From: Malurus cyaneus samueli
Lineage: Eukaryota > Chordata > Aves > Passeriformes > Maluridae
Length of the DNA: 64,000 bases
Reading direction: 5' to 3'
Assembly (NCBI GenBank): GCA_009741485.1
Contig: CM019236.1
Location: 55,805,818 to 55,869,817, forward strand
Position numbers and translations under genes: made by a program. Positions 60,465 to 64,000 of this stretch are shown piece by piece (within the stretch, counting starts at the first letter, position 1; the number at the start of each line of letters is the position of its first letter). The notes under the pieces are model-generated. The model ran no database searches, was not told the origin of the DNA, and saw nothing but the letters and a program-made list of their open reading frames with translations.

Positions 60465-61192
60465 AATAGAAACCTTTCCCTTCTCCTTAGGCAACCAGTA
60501 TGACCATTGTCACCTAAGGAGAACAAGAATGGTGCCTAAGCAGACAGGAAATACACTGTAAAACAAAAATGAGTAGCATGAAAAGTTAAAAATTGTGCAG
60601 TTCATGAAGTTTGGGCCTTAGGTACCTAGTAGAGAGTTGTTCTACTTTCAAGGTTTTTCCAAGTAATTTCAGAAGCTGTAAAATACCCACAACCTCCAGG
60701 AATATCTAGTTAGGCATTATGTGCATCCTGAGGATCCCCTCTAGTGGGTATTTCTGCCAAGTCTGCTTTGCCAGCAAAGTAAAAGACACACAAAATTTTC
60801 AATTCTGTCACTCAAACTCCTAGTGGTTTCTGTGCTGGTGGTCAGACATGCCAACTGAATGAGTCACAAACACAAAGACATATAGCCAATTTTTTTATAG
60901 AATGTTATAATTTCTTGGGAACCTAAAATTAGCATTTGAATTCTGTTTTAGACACATAAGCATATGGCCTTATTATCAATCCTGCTGTGTTCTCACATGT
61001 TCATTTAAATTCTCTCTGTCTTAAACAGACTTAAAAATAATCTGTAACATGTAATTAGAAAAGTAAATACAAATTAATTTATGGGATTTTTTAATAAATA
61101 TATCATATGAATTCTCTTACTTTGCTGCTAATCTTTAGAATTCATTTTGTATAACGTTTTGCAGTTTTTATTACCCCTTTTTTTCGCTTCAT
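60465..61192. other. AT-rich DNA between two LTRs
   Basis: No gene and no retroviral internal sequence seen. The two flanking LTRs belong to different families and opposite strands, so this is not a provirus. Confidence 0.55.
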
Positions 61193-61464
61193 TGTTCTGA
61201 TTTTGGCTGGGATAGAGTTAATTTCCTTCAGAGTTGCCAGTGTAGTGCTGTGTTTTGGCTTTGTGATGGAAACACTGTTAATAATTCAGGAGTGTTTTTG
61301 TTATTTTGAGCAGGCTTACACAGAGTTGAGGCATTTTCTGCCTCTCAACCCACCCCACCGTGAGCAGGATGGGGGTGCACAAGGAGCTGGGGGGGGGCAC
61401 AGTGGGGACACTGACCCCAACTGACCCAAAGGACAAGCCAGGCCATATGGTGTCATGTCCAGCA

Positions 61465-61470
61465 TATAAA
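61465..61470 (+). promoter_or_regulatory. LTR TATA box
   Basis: tataaa within agcatataaagagg, at the position where this LTR family carries its U3 promoter (ctcagtatataaa in related copies). It follows a ggtgtcatgt word where intact copies have a CRE-like tgacgtca. Confidence 0.6.
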
Positions 61471-61676
61471 GAGGGGGAAAGAAGGAAAAAAGGGATGTTT
61501 GGAACAAAGGCATTCACCTTCCAAGTCAGCCTTATGTGTGATGGAGGCAGATTTTCATGGAGGTGGCTGAGCACCTGCCTGCCAAAGGGAAACCATCAAT
61601 TGATTCCTTGTTTTGCTCTGCTTGTGTGCATAGTTTTTGCTTTCCCTTTGAGTTTTTATTTCAACACACAGATTTT

Positions 61677-61739
61677 GAGGTTTATCTCAACCCACAAGTT
61701 TGGTGTTTTTTTTGAGGTTATATCTCAACCCACAAGTTT
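61677..61739. repeat. tandem duplication within the LTR
   Basis: gaggtttatctcaaccc...acaagttt and gaggttatatctcaaccc...acaagttt, about 37 bp apart, separated by ggtgttttttt. It duplicates the R/U5 signature of the LTR. Confidence 0.88.
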
Positions 61740-61818
61740 TCACACTTCTAGGATTCTCTGCTTTATTCCCCTGGAATGCAGTGAGTGAGGGGCTGCTGAC
61801 TGGGGGTAAAATACGACA

Positions 61819-64000
61819 GCCTGGAACAGGAAGGGTGTTAATAACAGGCAATTGTTTCTTCCTCTGCAGTGCAGCACTTTGCTGATCTTGGGGAAGGGGA
61901 TGGCCTTTTCCTTCTGAACGAGGAAGTGTCTAAGTTTGCAAACGCACAGACCCAGGTCACAAACCTGCCTCTTGCAGCTATTTGTCCCCTGTGAGATTTC
62001 AGGAATATAACAGCAGAGAACCACAGGTTGACTGTGGTTCTAATATTTTAATATTCTAATATTTTAATAATCTCTTTCAATGCTCTCCTGCATCTCATGG
62101 GGACACGAGTGAGTGGCTCCACAGGACTGACTTGCTGGTTGGACTTAAAGCACAGCATGGCTGTATAAAAATTACAGCCATGTTACACCCATCATGGAAC
62201 TGCTATTATATCAAAATATGATGTTGTCTCAGCCTCTGCAAACATTCCCAGATTTCAATTCATGACTGCTTGTTCATGATCTTTGAAGATGTCTAATATT
62301 CAACTTTCAGAATTCTGAAATGGCAGAATAGAGCTCACATCAAACAAAAAATAGTGTTTCCCAACTCAATACAAGATAACCGTGCCTAAAACTTAAGTGA
62401 TTTAGTGGCTTTTGCTATGAGTTCACTCAGTGTGAAAGGCTAGGTACTTTTCTTAGAGTAGGTAATAAAGCTATCAGAATAGATACATGACAGCACACAT
62501 TTATTTTAATAGATCAGGGAGAACTTTGAAATCGTATCATCACTTAGTGTTGGAGACAAATGGAATGACAAATCCATCACACACATGCATTTCCCCTGTG
62601 TGCTTTTTCTATCCATAATTTTTAATCTTATATGGCAGAATTTATTGCTGATTAGTGCATGGAAAGTGGTCTAGCCTCTAACAACACTTGATACAGAAAC
62701 CTTACTGATAGTGATGCAAAGAAAAAGTAATTATTTTTATTATCATTAATGATGATTAATGCATTAATAAAGGGGGAAAATTGTTTGTGTGGATGAAGAA
62801 TCAACAAGCTAAGGTAATACATTATTTCAAAGTCAGTGAAAACTAAAAATCAGTGAAAAGATATAATTTTCTGTTATGGAGAATCCGCGCTCTCTAGTAA
62901 TATAAAAAATGAAACAGGGTTTGACAAGCTGAAGAGTTCTCCCTAACAGAAGGTGAAAATAGTGACATTTATCATCTGAGGGATTTTTAATCCCATTTAA
63001 TAGTGATCCTTCCATTTTGAGCCATAACTGTGTAGGTCAATTAATACATTGCAAGATTTATGCAGCTATACTTGCAAATAATCTTGACAGAACCTTACAA
63101 AAAACCTTAATATTTCTACTGTGGAAAATAACAAAATAACAAAATATTTCAGCATACAGATATGGGTTTAATATATGTATGAGACAACACAAGTGTTATG
63201 GATACTTCAGAGTTTTCTCTTTTTTTTTTTAAACTTCAGGAATGAAAACTTTAAATTTTTATCTTCCTTTTTCTTTTCCATTTGATGTCAGTTATATTGG
63301 ACTTCTACATGTGCATTTGGAGGTCAAGAGTTGTTTGACAACCTTTGGAGAACCTTTTTTTTTATTTTCTGACATCAAGCAGATATTTTACACTACACAT
63401 TGAAGTTATTTCATCTTCCAGCTCAATATATCCTGTATATATTGCAAGACAGTGGGGTATTTTGTGTTTAAACAAAGTTTGGCTTCCTCAAATGATTGAG
63501 GTTTATTTAGTCCTGTTTCAGATTATGACATTTTACCATTCCATCAGTCTGGTTTATCTGAGATGCTCATAAATTTTAGAGTTTTCTATTTACTGAATTT
63601 AAATATTTCCTCTTATTNACACAGGAAAGTGAAGATTGGAAATAGAATTGCAGAATAGCTATTGCTAGGCAAATAATCTAAATAGATGTTTAAAGGCTAG
63701 ATTTGCTAAAGCAGCTTAGTAAGAAATATGATAGTGCACCAGCATGAAATTAAACAATTAAATGAAATAGTTCTGTTGTTTTTATAGCAGGATGTTAAAA
63801 TACAGTGTCTGTAACCAAGATGCAGTATGTGTGTCATCATTTCTATAATGTTTTCTTAAAGAAGGGTAAAGCTGTGGAAGTGCGTGAGGTATATTTTTCT
63901 GAAGAGCAAGGCCAGTGAATAGAGCTACTTAAGTCACCTATCCTGAAATTTGGATAGTCTTGTTTTTCTTTGTAAAATTTTCCCTGAGATCCTAAGGCAG
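61819..64000. other. AT-rich DNA, no gene recognised
   Basis: No supported gene; only short AT-driven frames and T- or A-rich runs (63221-63230, 63355-63361). One ambiguous base (N) at 63618 marks an unresolved call. Confidence 0.5.

Larger units (their letters stand above)
61193..61818 (+). mobile_element. ERV LTR (about 626 bp), plus strand
   Basis: It starts tgttctgattttggctgggatagagttaatttcc and continues gtgctgtgttttggc, ggtgcacaaggagctggg, cactgaccccaactgacccaaagg, catatggtgtcatgtccagcatataaag, then tatctcaacccacaag, ending ctgactgggggtaaaatacgaca. This is the order of landmarks in the widespread avian ERVL-type LTR. U3 has a TATA box at 61465-61470. The repeated end of the R/U5 region carries a tandem duplication (61677-61739). 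The exact left end (61193 or 61198) and a target duplication are not clear. No internal retroviral genes are seen. The 142-residue frame 61360-61788 lies wholly inside the LTR. Confidence 0.85.

Noticed and set aside
61360..61788. 142-residue plus-strand frame
   Set aside because: Contained entirely in the LTR and crosses its TATA region and the R/U5 duplication. LTRs are non-coding.
59618..61818. A provirus with two LTRs flanking internal genes
   Set aside because: The two LTRs are of different families and opposite strands, the first has its own target duplication on both sides, and no gag/pol/env sequence lies between them.
1..64000. CRISPR arrays, bacterial operons, rRNA or tRNA genes
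   Set aside because: No regularly spaced direct repeats with unique spacers, no clustered long ORFs, no cloverleaf or rRNA-like conserved stretches. Composition and repeats are vertebrate.

Overview
This window is most likely nuclear DNA from a bird, and probably a songbird. It is AT-rich and CpG-poor. Its recognisable content is avian retroelement debris: CR1 LINE fragments, several still carrying the CR1 3' end read antisense as the aatcatagaat type, and ERV long terminal repeats of avian type. 'Bird' follows from CR1 plus these LTRs. 'Songbird' is an inference from remembered LTR consensus sequences. There is no known protein-coding gene that I can name, no rRNA or tRNA, no CRISPR array and no bacterial-style operon. 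It reads as a gene desert or a very large intron.

Layout: 1-6100 is AT-rich DNA with homopolymers, one exon-like block (4218-4318) and a small CpG-dense island (about 5018-5108). 6103-6665 is a minus-strand CR1 3' end. 12400-13210 is a plus-strand CR1 ORF2 fragment split by a 376-bp solo LTR (12649-13024), whose insertion left a near-perfect 5-bp target duplication. 18680-27700 is a complex rearranged block: a ~3.7-kb direct duplication (18680-22384 and 23091-26820, each with a CR1 fragment), a 25-N gap (22385-22409), a ~0.67-kb inverted repeat (22410-23082 and 27028-27700) and a 20-bp-arm AT palindrome (26972-27014) at the right junction. The copies differ mostly by one- or two-base indels in both directions, which looks more like uncorrected long-read sequence and false duplication than like evolution.

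29460-29890 holds three TATA-like boxes followed by a first-exon-like segment, and 38667-38806 holds another TATA-ATG-splice-donor arrangement. 41385-41630 is an LTR piece. 44090-45345 has two plus-strand CR1 fragments and 54345-55575 two minus-strand ones. Between them, 52566-53260 carries a possible two-exon gene end on the minus strand. 58940-59617 is a GC-richer segment with a cluster of GATA motifs. 59618-60464 is an 847-bp solo LTR with a perfect 5-bp target duplication (AATAG), and 61193-61818 is another LTR with a TATA box.

Nothing here works as a known multi-gene system. The best leads are the 18.7-27.7 kb structure (assembly artefact or real inverted duplication), the nested LTR-in-CR1 chronology, and a few exon-like or promoter-like segments that need transcript or conservation data. 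No searches or alignments were run. Repeat identities rest on recognising consensus patterns by eye.
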